A stretch of 64,000 bases of DNA from Anaerotignum faecicola (GCF_003865035.1 NZ_BHVZ01000001.1:186001-250000); one strand, 5' to 3'; positions 51,686 through 61,284 are shown, counted from the stretch's first letter. Notes: generated by a model not told the origin, from the letters alone. A program made the numbers and translations.

Positions 51686-52924
51686 TTATTTCATTCTCAA
51701 GCCGTAATATTTGGGATTCTGCACACCGGCATACATCAGACCGTTCACAATCACACGGGTAATAAAAAGCGCAGTGAACATGGAAATCACAATACCGATC
51801 ATCAGTGTAGTTGCAAAGCCCTTCACTGTACCACTGCCTAAGAAGAACAGAACCGCTGCCGCAATCAGCGTGGTTACGTTACCATCCAGAATGGCAGGAG
51901 TTGCTCTCTTGAAGCCTGCCTTCAGCGCATTGCGCAGGCTCTTACCCAGAACCAGTTCTTCCTTCACACGTTCAAAAATAACGATATTCGCATCTACCGC
52001 CATACCTACCGAAAGCACGATACCTGCGATACCGGGCAATGTCAGCGTCACATGGAACAGACTCAGCGCCACCAGCTCCAGGCCAATATAAATCACCAGT
52101 GCCCAGTCTGCCGCAAAGCCCAGCAGCTTATAGGCAAACAGCATATAAATCAGTACCAAAGCGATACCGATAATACCTGCCTTAATGCCTGTGGAAAGCG
52201 CATCCGCACCTAGTCGCGCACCTACGTTCTTCATCTGAATTACATTCAGGTTAAACGGCAGAGAGCCTGCACGAATGAGGGACGCAAGCTGTTCTGCCCC
52301 CTCCGCGGTAAAGCTGCCCGTAATCATTGCCTGTCCGTTTGTGATTGCTGTCTGAACAGTCGGCGCACTGATTACCTCATTATCCATAATGATATAAATC
52401 TGCTTACCAATATTGTTCGAGGTTGCCTCAGCAAATCTTTCCGTCCCCTCTTTGTTGAACTCCAGTGCAACATAGGGCTGAGAAGCACCGTTTTTGCTTG
52501 TGGAACCAACCTGCTTGGTTGCATCCTTTACCATATCACCTGTCAGCAGCACATTGCCGTCCTCATCTGCAAAGGAAAGCTGCGCGGTCTGTCCGATTTC
52601 CTGAATGGCTTCCTCCGCATCCTCCACACCGGGAATCTGCACGCGGATACGCTTGTCCCCCTCACGGGCAACCTCAGCCTCTGTCCAGCCCTTCCAGTCC
52701 AATCTGCCCTGCAAAAGGGAAATTGCTGCCTTCATTTCATCGTCTGTTACAGATTTCTGGTCTGCTTCGTAAACGATATCTACACCGCCACTCAAATCAA
52801 GACCCTGCTCAATGCGATGAACACTCAATGCCTTTTTGGAACCAATCCCCTTATAGGAGATTGCACTCAGCGCAACCGCCACAATGAGTGTCAGCAAAAG
52901 CATCATTCTGCCTTTCATCTTCAT
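51686..52924 (-). CDS. secD: Protein translocase subunit SecD
   Basis: About 412 residues from the ATG at 52924 (GGATGGAG seven bases upstream); an earlier ATG at 52945 lacks a site. SecD motifs: GLDLSGGVDIVYEA (D1 region), RIRVQIPGVEDAEEA, DNEVISAPTVQTAI and the membrane domain with GIAGIVLSVGMAVDANIVIFERVKEEL. Six transmembrane helices. First gene of secD-secF. Confidence 0.95.
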   Translation of the reverse strand: MKMKGRMMLLLTLIVAVALSAISYKGIGSKKALSVHRIEQGLDLSGGVDIVYEADQKSVTDDEMKAAISLLQGRLDWKGWTEAEVAREGDKRIRVQIPGVEDAEEAIQEIGQTAQLSFADEDGNVLLTGDMVKDATKQVGSTSKNGASQPYVALEFNKEGTERFAEATSNNIGKQIYIIMDNEVISAPTVQTAITNGQAMITGSFTAEGAEQLASLIRAGSLPFNLNVIQMKNVGARLGADALSTGIKAGIIGIALVLIYMLFAYKLLGFAADWALVIYIGLELVALSLFHVTLTLPGIAGIVLSVGMAVDANIVIFERVKEELVLGKSLRNALKAGFKRATPAILDGNVTTLIAAAVLFFLGSGTVKGFATTLMIGIVISMFTALFITRVIVNGLMYAGVQNPKYYGLRMK

Positions 52925-53088
52925 CTTTTTTCTCCATCCTTTCATGCTGTTTTCTTACGCAAAAAAGGGATGAATCTTTCCTTGTTCTCTGTCAGCGGAA
53001 GGATCCATGCCCCTTTATTCCGTTTATCACAAAATTTATTTTAGCATAAAATGATGGATTTGCAAGTTTATTTTCTAATTCTGTTGCA

Positions 53089-53529
53089 CTACCTGCGGTT
53101 TACCCCCAGAATTCCGCCGATGACTCCTGCCGCAAGTGCCACTGCAAGCGTCATCAGCCCCGAAGCATGCAAAACGAAGGAATCCGCCGCAAGGCTTGTA
53201 ATAACGTAAAGCAGAGCAGTGTAAACAAGCCCTGCCAGAGCCCCCCATAGCAGCCCCCGTTTCCTTTTGCAAGCCGCCCAGTCATAGCCTGCCGCCGCCG
53301 CAGAAAGCGCCGTACAGATTAGCGAAACCAAAGGCAGACTTTCCTCCGAAGCAGCGGTATAGGTCAGTATCATCCCAAAGCCGATAAATATAATACAGGT
53401 GATGGCAAAGGCAATGCCCATGCCGCGCAGAAGGCAAAGCGCCGTGCCGCCCGTCTGCCTTTCGCGGGTTCGGCGGCTATGGTTCTCCTTTTTTTCTCTT
53501 TTTTCCTTCTTTCCTTTTTCCTTCCCCAA
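53089..53529 (-). CDS. TIGR04086-like four-helix membrane protein
   Basis: About 146 residues if it starts at the TTG at 53529, with GGATAGGA upstream. A basic cytoplasmic head (Lys/Arg/Glu-rich, residues 1-30) leads to four hydrophobic helices (AFAITCIIFIGFGMI; LVSLICTALSAAAAGYDWAA; GLLWGALAGLVYTALLYVIT; LMTLAVALAAGVIGGILG). This topology and the GxLWGxxxGLxYxxLLxxI motif match the TIGR04086 family of Clostridia, of unknown function. The frame is open further upstream to 53694 but that would overlap the divergent PHP gene. The start is uncertain. Confidence 0.7.
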   Translation of the reverse strand: MGKEKGKKEKREKKENHSRRTRERQTGGTALCLLRGMGIAFAITCIIFIGFGMILTYTAASEESLPLVSLICTALSAAAAGYDWAACKRKRGLLWGALAGLVYTALLYVITSLAADSFVLHASGLMTLAVALAAGVIGGILGVNRR

Positions 53530-53638
53530 AAAATCACATCCTATCCAAACAGACCTCTCTGGTTTTATTTTATGGGTCTTTTGGAAAAAGTATGCTATAC
53601 TGATAGATATACCGATAAAACAGAAAGGAGGCATTGCT

Positions 53639-54502
53639 ATGCACGATTCCTCTATTATAGATTTACACTGCCATTCCACCGCATCGGACGGCACCTATGC
53701 CCCCAAAGAGGTTGCAGCGCTAGCGCAGAAAATCGGGCTTTCCGCCATCGCCTTGACCGACCATGATACCATTGACGGTCTGGCGGAATTTCAAGCCGCA
53801 GGAAACGCCCTCGGCATCGAAGCCATCGCAGGCATTGAATTTGCCGCACTCTGGGAGCATTTCCACCGTCCCGAAATCCATATTGTCGGCTTAGGCTTTG
53901 ACCCGGCGCATCCCGTTCTCAAGGGCCGCATGGAAACCATCCGAAGCAGCCGCGATATCCGCAACCGCAGGATGTGCGAAAGGCTTTCCTCCATCGGTCT
54001 GCATCTGACTTTGGACGAGGTGGCGGCAAACGCAGGCGGTGAAATCATCACACGGGCGCATTTTGCGAATATTCTGCTCGAAAAGGGCTATATCAAAAAG
54101 AAGGCGGACGCTTTTACCCGTTATATCTCCCCCGGTCTGCCGGGCTATGTGGAGCGGGAATTTCTCTCTCCTGCCCTTTGCATCGAAACCATCAAGGCGG
54201 CAGGCGGCGCGGCGGTTCTGGCGCATCCTACGCTTTATGAGCTGGATGTAGCGCAGCTGGAAATTCTTTGCAGGGAGCTGATTCCCTATGGTCTGGACGG
54301 CATCGAGTGCCAATATTCCACCTATACCCCCGAACAGACAAAGGAGATCACCGTACTTGCCAAGCGACTGGGTCTGCTCCCCTCCGGCGGCAGTGATTTT
54401 CACGGAAAAAATAAACCCGATATCTATCTTGGCAGTGGGAAAAATAACCTCGCCATTCCCTATGCCTTCTGGGAAAATCTGAAAAAAAGAACACGCCGAT
54501 AA
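53639..54502 (+). CDS. PHP-domain phosphoesterase (TrpH/RnaAM-like 5'-3' exoribonuclease family)
   Basis: 287 residues from the ATG at 53639 (AAAGGAGG seven bases upstream). The longer frame upstream reads through the divergent leader and is rejected. PHP motifs: IDLHCHSTASDGT, ALTDHDTIDG, HPTLYELD and GGSDFHG supply the metal-binding His/Asp set. YciV/TrpH relatives hydrolyse nucleoside 3',5'-bisphosphate and trim 5' ends of small RNAs. It is monocistronic. A hairpin follows the stop. Confidence 0.92.
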   Translation: MHDSSIIDLHCHSTASDGTYAPKEVAALAQKIGLSAIALTDHDTIDGLAEFQAAGNALGIEAIAGIEFAALWEHFHRPEIHIVGLGFDPAHPVLKGRMETIRSSRDIRNRRMCERLSSIGLHLTLDEVAANAGGEIITRAHFANILLEKGYIKKKADAFTRYISPGLPGYVEREFLSPALCIETIKAAGGAAVLAHPTLYELDVAQLEILCRELIPYGLDGIECQYSTYTPEQTKEITVLAKRLGLLPSGGSDFHGKNKPDIYLGSGKNNLAIPYAFWENLKKRTRR

Positions 54503-54510
54503 CGCAAAAA

Positions 54511-54532
54511 GAGGACGATTTTCATCGTCCTC
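54511..54532. terminator. Hairpin between convergent PHP and lipoprotein genes
   Basis: GAGGACGAT / ATCGTCCTC, four-base loop; the T-run after it is short on the plus strand and A/T-rich on the minus strand. Confidence 0.65.
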
Positions 54533-54550
54533 CATTTATTTTGTTTCGGC

Positions 54551-56050
54551 TTATTTCATAATTTCAACCATCTTTTCGTCCTCCAGAGGAGTGTAGGTTA
54601 CGGTATAGCCAAGCTGTTCAAAGGCTCTTACGCCAACGAATGATTTGCCGTCCTGCAAAAGCACATTCATATTCACGCGTTTGCCGTTCTGCATCACATA
54701 AGAGGTCTTTGTGGTCTTTTCCCAGCCGACATCCTCACCCAGCATATCGCAGATATCACGCAAGGGCAGGTATGCTCTGCCATTTTTCACAACCAGATCG
54801 GTATAATCATAATTGCCACCGAATACCGCACTGCCTTCTTTTCTGTTTGCCTCCAGGCTCGCTTCGTTATCGCCGCCCCAGCCCCATGTCACGGTTACGC
54901 CGACAACAGGGTTATATTTATTTTCCAGACGCGCCATCTGATTCTGCAGCTCCTCCAATGTCATGCCGCCCTTCGGAATCGTTACGGTTTCGTTGGAGCT
55001 CATCATGGTAGAATCTGTGGTAATCTTCGCAACTCTTTTGCCGTTATGGGTTACATCATACACCTCTGTAGAACGGAAGCCTTCTGCCAGCTGTTTTACC
55101 TCCGCATTATATTTGAAGCTGTTCAGAACCATGGAAATGCTGGGTTCTTTCACAATTTCCTTTAACATTGCACTCAGGTCGCTCGCGCCGTCTACGAAGT
55201 CCTGCTCCGATGCCTTCAGCTCTGCAAAGCCTTCCTTTATCTGTGCCTTATCCTCTGCACTTGCATTCATGCTGTCCATTACAGTCATCATGTAGGCTTC
55301 GGTTGCATTCAGCACCTGCTCAGGGTTCTTGCCGATGAAATCAAGCATATTGATCATCAGCTGTGCCACCTGCTGTCCGTCTGCCTGAATCGCATAGCCG
55401 CCGCTGATTTTCTTTACCATGCCTGTTTCAAAGCCCTTGAATACATCCTCATAGAAGGTAAATACGGCATCCTGTAAGCCGCTCATGCTTACACCTTCCA
55501 TGTCAACCCCTGTCATATCCTCGGCAGAGATAAGTGTAATATATTTCTGCTGTCCCAGTGCTGCCTTGAAATCTCTTGCAAAGGCCTCTGTGAAAAGATA
55601 GCTGTCATTCTTTTCTTCTACAGCCCCCGCAAGCTGATATGCACCCAGAAGGGTATCTGTTGTCACAACAACGCCATCCGCCAGACTGTAATACACCGTA
55701 CCCAGATCGTACTTCTTGCCTTCGTAATTCACATCAAAGGACATATCGTATTTCATTGTATCCATATCCAGATTCATGTCGTAATCCATCTGCATGGTCT
55801 TTCTGCCGTCAGGGAATTCCCCAACTGTCGCAACCATATCCGCACCTGTTGCTTTTGCAACATCTGTCATAAACGTCTCCAGTGCATCAAAGTTGATATC
55901 CGCCTGCATCGTTCCCTTTACCTCACAGGTCTTCATGGTATCCATTGCATTTGCCGCCATCTTCAGATAGCCCAGCTCATCCGTCGAACAGCCCGAAAAT
56001 GCTCCCACACACATAACACCGCAAAGCAGTGCCGCCAGCTTCTTTTTCAT
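54551..56050 (-). CDS. Lipoprotein with C-terminal stalk (Cu_amine_oxidN1-like) domain
   Basis: 499 residues. Lipoprotein signal with lipobox FSGC (acylated Cys about 21). Residues 30-330 are an unrecognised all-alpha/beta domain rich in Met, Asp and Lys (ADINFDALETFMTDVAK; MDYDMNLDMDTMKYDM). The last ~95 residues hold the stalk motif YLPLRDICDMLGEDVGWE and the second half KSFVGVRAFEQLGYTVTY. Anchored on the outer membrane leaflet. The DMTGVDMEGVSMSGL stretch is unusual in its Met/Gly content. Function unknown. It is convergent with the PHP gene and next to a two-component system. Confidence 0.8.
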   Translation of the reverse strand: MKKKLAALLCGVMCVGAFSGCSTDELGYLKMAANAMDTMKTCEVKGTMQADINFDALETFMTDVAKATGADMVATVGEFPDGRKTMQMDYDMNLDMDTMKYDMSFDVNYEGKKYDLGTVYYSLADGVVVTTDTLLGAYQLAGAVEEKNDSYLFTEAFARDFKAALGQQKYITLISAEDMTGVDMEGVSMSGLQDAVFTFYEDVFKGFETGMVKKISGGYAIQADGQQVAQLMINMLDFIGKNPEQVLNATEAYMMTVMDSMNASAEDKAQIKEGFAELKASEQDFVDGASDLSAMLKEIVKEPSISMVLNSFKYNAEVKQLAEGFRSTEVYDVTHNGKRVAKITTDSTMMSSNETVTIPKGGMTLEELQNQMARLENKYNPVVGVTVTWGWGGDNEASLEANRKEGSAVFGGNYDYTDLVVKNGRAYLPLRDICDMLGEDVGWEKTTKTSYVMQNGKRVNMNVLLQDGKSFVGVRAFEQLGYTVTYTPLEDEKMVEIMK

Positions 56051-56185
56051 AAGTAAACGCCTCCTTTTTCAACCTTTTTTTGGTTATCTTACAGATTTAA
56101 CCTATGAATATTATAGCAAAGACTTCCCTTCCAAACAATAGAACAAAGAAAAATTAAGCTTTTTTTATGAATTTCATGCAAAAAA

Positions 56186-56213
56186 GAAGCGTCCTTCTGT
56201 TTCGAGACACCTC
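56186..56213 (-). terminator. Terminator of the first two-component operon
   Basis: GAGGTGTC / GACGCTTC on the minus strand, with G-T pairs, followed by TTTTTTG. Confidence 0.65.
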
Positions 56214-56247
56214 TTTTTGCCTTCTTTCCTTTTGTTTTGCTTCTTTA

Positions 56248-57777
56248 TTATTTTGATTTTGCTTTCTTTTCTGCGGAAAACAGCCGGAATTTATCGGTGA
56301 AAATCGTTCCTTCCCCTACCTTGCTTTCCACCAGAACCTCTCCATCATGGCAATCGATGATCCAGCGCGCAATAGCAAGCCCTAAGCCTGTACCGGAAAC
56401 CTCCTTATTTCTGGATTTATCCGCACGATAAAAACGGTCGAAAATCTTACGCAGATCCTCCTCCGCAATGCCTGCGCCGTGGTCTTCCACGGAAACATAG
56501 CCGAAGCTTGCATCCTTCCAGACCCGCACCGCAATCTCACTGCCGTTCGGGGAATATTTCAAGGCATTCTCGCCATGAATCCACAGCAGCTGCTTGATTA
56601 AATCATATTCCGCAAAAATTTCCACCTCATCCTCCGCTGTAAAGGTGATGCTTCTACCCTCCTGCAGCAAATCCATTTCACGCACCAGCTCTGCCGCAAT
56701 CTCGTTCAGAGAAACTCTTGTTTTCTGCACATGCAGCTTATTTTGGTCACCCTTCGCCAGAAAAAGCAGCTGACGGATGAGCGCACTCATGTGGTCGGTT
56801 TCTGTCAGGATAGAATCGATGGATTCCTGCAAAACCTCAGGATCGCTCTTGCCCCAGCGGTTAATCAGATTCGCATAACCCTGAATGACGGCAATGGGTG
56901 TCCGCAGCTCATGGGACGCATCGGAAATAAACTGACTCTGCCGCTGAAACGCCCCATCCAATCGGTCAATCATGGAGTTAAACGTAATCGTCAGCTCCTT
57001 CATCTCATCCTCAGGGCCTTCCGTAGAAATCCGCTGACTCAAGTCCTCGATGGAAATCCGCTCTGCCGCCGAACGAATCGCTTCAACGGGACGCAGAATA
57101 CGGTCACTGATATATTTCCCAATCAGAAATGCACAGCAAATCCCAAGAATATCCACAATCAGCATTTTTACAAGAAAATTCCGCATCATATAGGCGTTAT
57201 TCCCCATCATTTTGAACACCTGAATTCGATACGCATCTGTATCCGTTTCAAAATGGTTCGTTAGCAGCATAAACTGCTGGTCTGTGCTGTTTTCCAGAAT
57301 ATATTCCACATTGCCGCTTTTGTTTTCTCTCCGCCCGTTAATTTGGTAGCCCTCTCTGTATAGCTCATTCTCTCCAATCACAGGCGGCTTGTCCGCGCCG
57401 TTCTGCGGCTTTTGCCTGCTCGGAGGCTCCCCTTCGGGACGAAACAGAAACGGCGGCATCTCTCCCACAAAATTGTTGTAGGTTTCATTTGCTTCGCTGC
57501 TGTAAATGCTGACCTCAACATATTTATCCCCCAGCAGCTCTCTCAGGCTTTCATCACTCAGCTCCGTATTTGTCTGCAAAAATTCCTGCACCTGCGTCAT
57601 GGTCTCCTGCAATTCTCTACGCATTTCGCTCTGCTGCAAGCCGGAGATATTCAGCATCATAAAGCCACTGATAAACAGCAGGGACAGCGAAAAAATCCCC
57701 CCGTAAAGCAGCGTGATTCGCTTGGCAATCGCCATGTGCTGAATTCCCTTCAGCCACTCCTTATTCTTCCTTGACAT
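56248..57777 (-). CDS. HAMP-domain sensor histidine kinase
   Basis: 509 residues. Two membrane helices (about 18-45 and 205-230) flank an extracytoplasmic sensor of ~160 residues rich in Glu and Gln. A HAMP linker (RPVEAIRSAAERISIEDLSQR), HisKA (FISDASHELRTPIAVIQ, phospho-His) and HATPase_c (WIHGENALKYSPNG, DHGAGIAEED, GTGLGLAI) follow. It overlaps its response regulator gene (57761-58447) by 17 bases, so the two form an operon. The stimulus is unknown; the neighbouring lipoproteins on either side hint at an envelope signal. Confidence 0.94.
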   Translation of the reverse strand: MSRKNKEWLKGIQHMAIAKRITLLYGGIFSLSLLFISGFMMLNISGLQQSEMRRELQETMTQVQEFLQTNTELSDESLRELLGDKYVEVSIYSSEANETYNNFVGEMPPFLFRPEGEPPSRQKPQNGADKPPVIGENELYREGYQINGRRENKSGNVEYILENSTDQQFMLLTNHFETDTDAYRIQVFKMMGNNAYMMRNFLVKMLIVDILGICCAFLIGKYISDRILRPVEAIRSAAERISIEDLSQRISTEGPEDEMKELTITFNSMIDRLDGAFQRQSQFISDASHELRTPIAVIQGYANLINRWGKSDPEVLQESIDSILTETDHMSALIRQLLFLAKGDQNKLHVQKTRVSLNEIAAELVREMDLLQEGRSITFTAEDEVEIFAEYDLIKQLLWIHGENALKYSPNGSEIAVRVWKDASFGYVSVEDHGAGIAEEDLRKIFDRFYRADKSRNKEVSGTGLGLAIARWIIDCHDGEVLVESKVGEGTIFTDKFRLFSAEKKAKSK

Positions 57778-58447
57778 AATATCCTACCCCTCGAATGGTC
57801 AGAATGTATTTTTTCCCAAAGGCTTCATCAATCTTCGCACGCAGATAGCGGATATACACATCCACCACATTTGTTTCGCCAATGTAGCTATAGCCCCAGA
57901 CCTCATTCAAAATCTGTTCTCTCGTTAAAACGATATTCTTATTCTGTACCAGATAGGTCAGAAGCTCATATTCCTTCTTTGTTAAATCAACCACCTTGCC
58001 ATCGACCGTTACCATTCGCTTTTCCGTATCAATCTCCAAATTCTGTACCTGCAAAATCGTCTTTTTCGCAATATTACTTCCCTCGCTGTGCTTGAATGCC
58101 ACACGCATTCTTGCAAGCAGCTCCTCAATCGCGAAGGGCTTTGTCAGGTAGTCGTCCGCACCGCTGTCCAGTCCGGCAACCTTATCCATTACCTCATCCT
58201 TTGCCGTCAGCATAATGATTGGTACCTGCGAAAACTTCCGTACCCGGCGGCAGATTTCAATACCGGTCAGCCCCGGCAGCATCAGGTCAAGCAAAATCAT
58301 GTCGAATTCCTGATTCGTGATCATCTCCATCCCCACTCTGCCGTCATGGCAGGTCGTTACATCGTAGCCCTCATATTTCAATTCCAGCTCCACAAAACGA
58401 GCCAGCTTTACCTCATCTTCAATCAGAAGGATTTTTTTTCGTTCCAT
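57761..58447 (-). CDS. OmpR-family response regulator
   Basis: About 228 residues from the ATG at 58447 (GAAGGAAG seven bases upstream; the earlier ATG 21 bases back has none). REC domain (LLIEDEVKLARFVE, phospho-Asp in ILLDLMLPGLTG, Lys in LTKPFA) and a winged-helix output domain (LTKKEYELLTYLVQN, NEVWGYSYIGETNVVDVYIRYLRAKID). First gene of its operon with the HAMP kinase. Candidate target genes include the adjacent lipoproteins at 54551 and 58693, which is inference from position. Confidence 0.95.
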   Translation of the reverse strand: MERKKILLIEDEVKLARFVELELKYEGYDVTTCHDGRVGMEMITNQEFDMILLDLMLPGLTGIEICRRVRKFSQVPIIMLTAKDEVMDKVAGLDSGADDYLTKPFAIEELLARMRVAFKHSEGSNIAKKTILQVQNLEIDTEKRMVTVDGKVVDLTKKEYELLTYLVQNKNIVLTREQILNEVWGYSYIGETNVVDVYIRYLRAKIDEAFGKKYILTIRGVGYYVKEE

Positions 58448-58612
58448 TTTCCCACTTCCTTCAATCATATTTTTATCAGTATAACAATTCTTTTTTTGTT
58501 TGTCTTGTTTTTATTCCTTTTAGTATGCTTTTTTTCTCTTAAAGGCAGTTTCAAAATAGATTAAAATGTCATTAAAATATAAAAATCACAGGTGAATCTT
58601 CGGAATCTTTCC

Positions 58613-58650
58613 TCTCTGCGGTTGCAGAGAAAAAGCTTTTTCGCTATAAT
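58613..58650 (+). promoter_or_regulatory. Promoter with overlapping inverted repeat, upstream of the thioredoxin-fold lipoprotein
   Basis: TTGCAG (58622-58627), a 17-base spacer, perfect TATAAT (58645-58650). TCTCTGC / GCAGAGA (58613-58619 and 58624-58630) forms an inverted repeat over the -35, a plausible binding site. Confidence 0.6.
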
Positions 58651-58692
58651 ATTATCCGAACCATAAAAAAGAATCTAGGAGGTATTTAAAAT

Positions 58693-59730
58693 ATGAAAAA
58701 GAAGCTAGCTCTGCTTTTGGCAGCCCTTTTGCTCTTTGGCTCCGCCGCCTGCGGCAAAACCGATACTGCCGACGATACCCAACAAGAAATTCAGACAGAA
58801 TTTAACCTGCCGAAATGCGGCCTTTCCTACACTATCCCCGATGAATGGGTAGAAATGGAAAATACAAACCTCATCCCCGCGTCCTATGTCAAGGTGAACG
58901 GCGATATCTATGCAAAAATTCAGTATAACTATGCGCCTGATGAAAATATGGAGCCGCTGAATGATGCCGAATCCACCATTGCTGTGGAAGAACTGATGAC
59001 CCCTATCGTGGAAATGCTCGTTGTGCGAACAGAAAATCTGGAAACAGATGAAGTAAAAGAGGAAATGGACTTTTTCAAGAGTGTGGAAAAAATCGGCGTA
59101 AAGGGTGATTTCCAATTCTTCTTCCTGACCGATTATGCCGACGGCATCGACCACTTCTCCACAGAAGCACAGGCAACCTTCCGCGAATTGGAAAGCTATC
59201 TGCCGGAATTGCGCGAAAGTATTGAAATTTCCCTGCCGGATGAGGAAGCGGTGCTGGATGAAGCAGAGGAAAACAGCAAATATCTCAACTTCATTTCCAA
59301 TACCCTTGATGGCGACCCTGTCACCTCCGCTGTTTTCTATGATTACGATATGACGGTGGTAAACTTCTGGGCAAGCTACTGCGAGGAGGACAACATCAAT
59401 GAACTGGATACCCTGCAAAGCTTCTACAAGGATTTGCAGAAAAAGCATCCAAACGTAAACTTCGTGCAGGTTGTCATTGACACTCCCGGGCAGAAGGCAG
59501 AAAAAATCGCAACCGATGCGTATAAAAAAGCCGGCGTTACCTTCAAAGGCATCATGCCGGACCAAAACCTTGCCACTTGGATTACGGATAATCTGGAGGG
59601 TCTGCCGACCACCGTCTTTGTAGACAGCAAGGGCAAACCCGCCGATTTAAAAATCAAGGGGATACAGGATGCTTCCTATTACATGGAAACAACGGAAACC
59701 ATGCTGAAAAAAATGAAAACCAGCAAATAA
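58693..59730 (+). CDS. Thioredoxin-fold (TlpA/AhpC-like) lipoprotein without CxxC
   Basis: 345 residues. Lipobox AACG (acylated Cys about 20). Residues ~40-185 form an unassigned domain with LPKCGLSYTIPDEWVEM; residues ~205-345 are a thioredoxin fold: DYDMTVVNFWASYCEEDN (normally WCxPC), DTPGQKAEKIATDAYKKAGVT and the cis-Pro region EGLPTTVFVDSKG. The active site keeps one Cys but lacks the second, so a two-cysteine disulfide exchange is not possible in the usual way; a peroxidase-like or binding role is open. AGGAGG precedes the ATG and a strong promoter lies 43 bases upstream. Confidence 0.85.
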   Translation: MKKKLALLLAALLLFGSAACGKTDTADDTQQEIQTEFNLPKCGLSYTIPDEWVEMENTNLIPASYVKVNGDIYAKIQYNYAPDENMEPLNDAESTIAVEELMTPIVEMLVVRTENLETDEVKEEMDFFKSVEKIGVKGDFQFFFLTDYADGIDHFSTEAQATFRELESYLPELRESIEISLPDEEAVLDEAEENSKYLNFISNTLDGDPVTSAVFYDYDMTVVNFWASYCEEDNINELDTLQSFYKDLQKKHPNVNFVQVVIDTPGQKAEKIATDAYKKAGVTFKGIMPDQNLATWITDNLEGLPTTVFVDSKGKPADLKIKGIQDASYYMETTETMLKKMKTSK

Positions 59731-59757
59731 ACAATAAAAATCACATATTCTTCTGAG

Positions 59758-59810
59758 CTGCCCCCCACCTGCTAAATCGTATCGCATACTGTCTGACAGG
59801 TGAGGGGCAG
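59758..59810. terminator. Strong hairpin between convergent genes
   Basis: CTGCCCC...CACCTG pairs with CAGGTG.GGGGCAG (14-base arms) around a 25-base loop; T-rich on the plus strand. Confidence 0.75.
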
Positions 59811-59836
59811 TTCCTGTTTCGTTGCCTCAATTCCTT

Positions 59837-61255
59837 TTAATTTTCTTTTTTTGCCAATTTCAGCGAGAAAACAAAGGCTGCACCCTTTCCCTTCTCACTT
59901 TTTACCGTAATCGTTTCGCCATGTGCCTGCAAAAATTCTCTCACAATCGCCAGACCGATTCCGCTGCCCGTCTTGTCCATATTTCGGGTCGTATCCGTTT
60001 TAAAGAAACGGTCAAAGACATATTTCTGGTCTTCCTCACTGATGCCCGGTCCCTGATCCTTTACAGAAACCAGAACCTTTTTCTTATCCAGTGTCGTTTC
60101 CACCTCGATAATACCATTTTGCGGTGAAAATTTTGCTGCATTGCCCAACAGGTTCTGTAGCACACGGGAAATTTTGTCTCTGTCCCCATGTACCATGGTC
60201 TGTTCCGCTTCATAAATGCCATGAATCTGTACGTTCTTTTCTTCTAGCTGCGGTTCCAGCATTTCAATATTCCAACGAATCAGCTCATTCAATTCAAAAT
60301 CCGATTCATCCAGCAAAATCGCACTGCTCTGTGCGCGGCTCAGCTCCACAATACTCTGTGTCATACGAGAAAGCCGTTCCGTTTCCTCCAGAACGATTTT
60401 CAGATAATGCTCCCGTTTTTCAGGCGGAATCGTTCCGTCAAGCATTGCCGTCAGAAAGCCCTGCATACTGGTCAATGGCGAACGCAGGTCATGCGAAATA
60501 TTTGCAATAAAATCCTTTTGCACCTTCTCATGCGTTTGCAGGCTTTCCGCCATGTGGTTAAAGCTTTGCGCCAGCTCACCCAGTTCATCCGAGCTTGTCA
60601 CATCCACGCGCTCCTCAAAATTCCCATTTGCAATAACCTTTGCCGCACGGTTCATCCGCATCAGCGGCAACGCAACATATTTCGCCGTCACATAGCTGAC
60701 AATCAGCCCCAGAAACGAAACGAAAAATAGGCTGATTACGCTAATCTGGTACATTTCCTTCAAGGATTCCTCAATCTCCGGCAGGGAACGGCACATCAGA
60801 ATTCCTGCCAGATGTCCCTCCGAAAACGGATACCCGACCACCAGCATGGGCGTATCGGAAACCTGTCCGCTTTTTGTCTGTACCGAAACGATTTCGCCAT
60901 TCTGCACACGCTCAATCAATGTCTGGCTGATTCTGTTATCCTCCAGAAATTCATCATTAAACCCCGGAGAGGCAAGCGCAACCTCACCGTTCTCATTGAT
61001 AACCAAAACCCCTGAGCCCATGTAGCTTTCCAGAATCTGCAGCTCATAGCTTAGCTCGCTCAGATTGCCTGTCCGGTATCCCTTCTTGTAGGCCTGTGCG
61101 ATTTTTTCTCCCTGCTGAATCAATTCCTCCCGTTTCTCTGCCATATAATGTTTGGTATAAAATATTGTCAATGCGCCGCAAACCACCGCAACAAATATCG
61201 CAATGGTTGCCATATACAGCATCATCTGCTTGCGCACAATGGAATCGTTTTTCAT
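59837..61255 (-). CDS. HAMP-domain sensor histidine kinase (second system)
   Basis: About 472 residues from the ATG at 61255 (GGAGG seven bases upstream). N-terminal helix (about 10-32), an extracytoplasmic sensor of ~135 residues, a second helix (about 165-190), HAMP (LPLMRMNRAAKVIANGNFEER), HisKA (FIANISHDLRSPLTSMQG, phospho-His) and HATPase_c (NLLGNAAKFSPQNG, DQGPGISEED, GSGIGLAI). Its likely partner, the OmpR-type regulator at 61778, lies 520 bases upstream, separated by a plus-strand gene and a terminator, so the pair is not one operon here. Confidence 0.93.
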   Translation of the reverse strand: MKNDSIVRKQMMLYMATIAIFVAVVCGALTIFYTKHYMAEKREELIQQGEKIAQAYKKGYRTGNLSELSYELQILESYMGSGVLVINENGEVALASPGFNDEFLEDNRISQTLIERVQNGEIVSVQTKSGQVSDTPMLVVGYPFSEGHLAGILMCRSLPEIEESLKEMYQISVISLFFVSFLGLIVSYVTAKYVALPLMRMNRAAKVIANGNFEERVDVTSSDELGELAQSFNHMAESLQTHEKVQKDFIANISHDLRSPLTSMQGFLTAMLDGTIPPEKREHYLKIVLEETERLSRMTQSIVELSRAQSSAILLDESDFELNELIRWNIEMLEPQLEEKNVQIHGIYEAEQTMVHGDRDKISRVLQNLLGNAAKFSPQNGIIEVETTLDKKKVLVSVKDQGPGISEEDQKYVFDRFFKTDTTRNMDKTGSGIGLAIVREFLQAHGETITVKSEKGKGAAFVFSLKLAKKEN

Positions 61256-61284
61256 CTTCATTCCTCCAAAAAAGAAAAAAAGCA

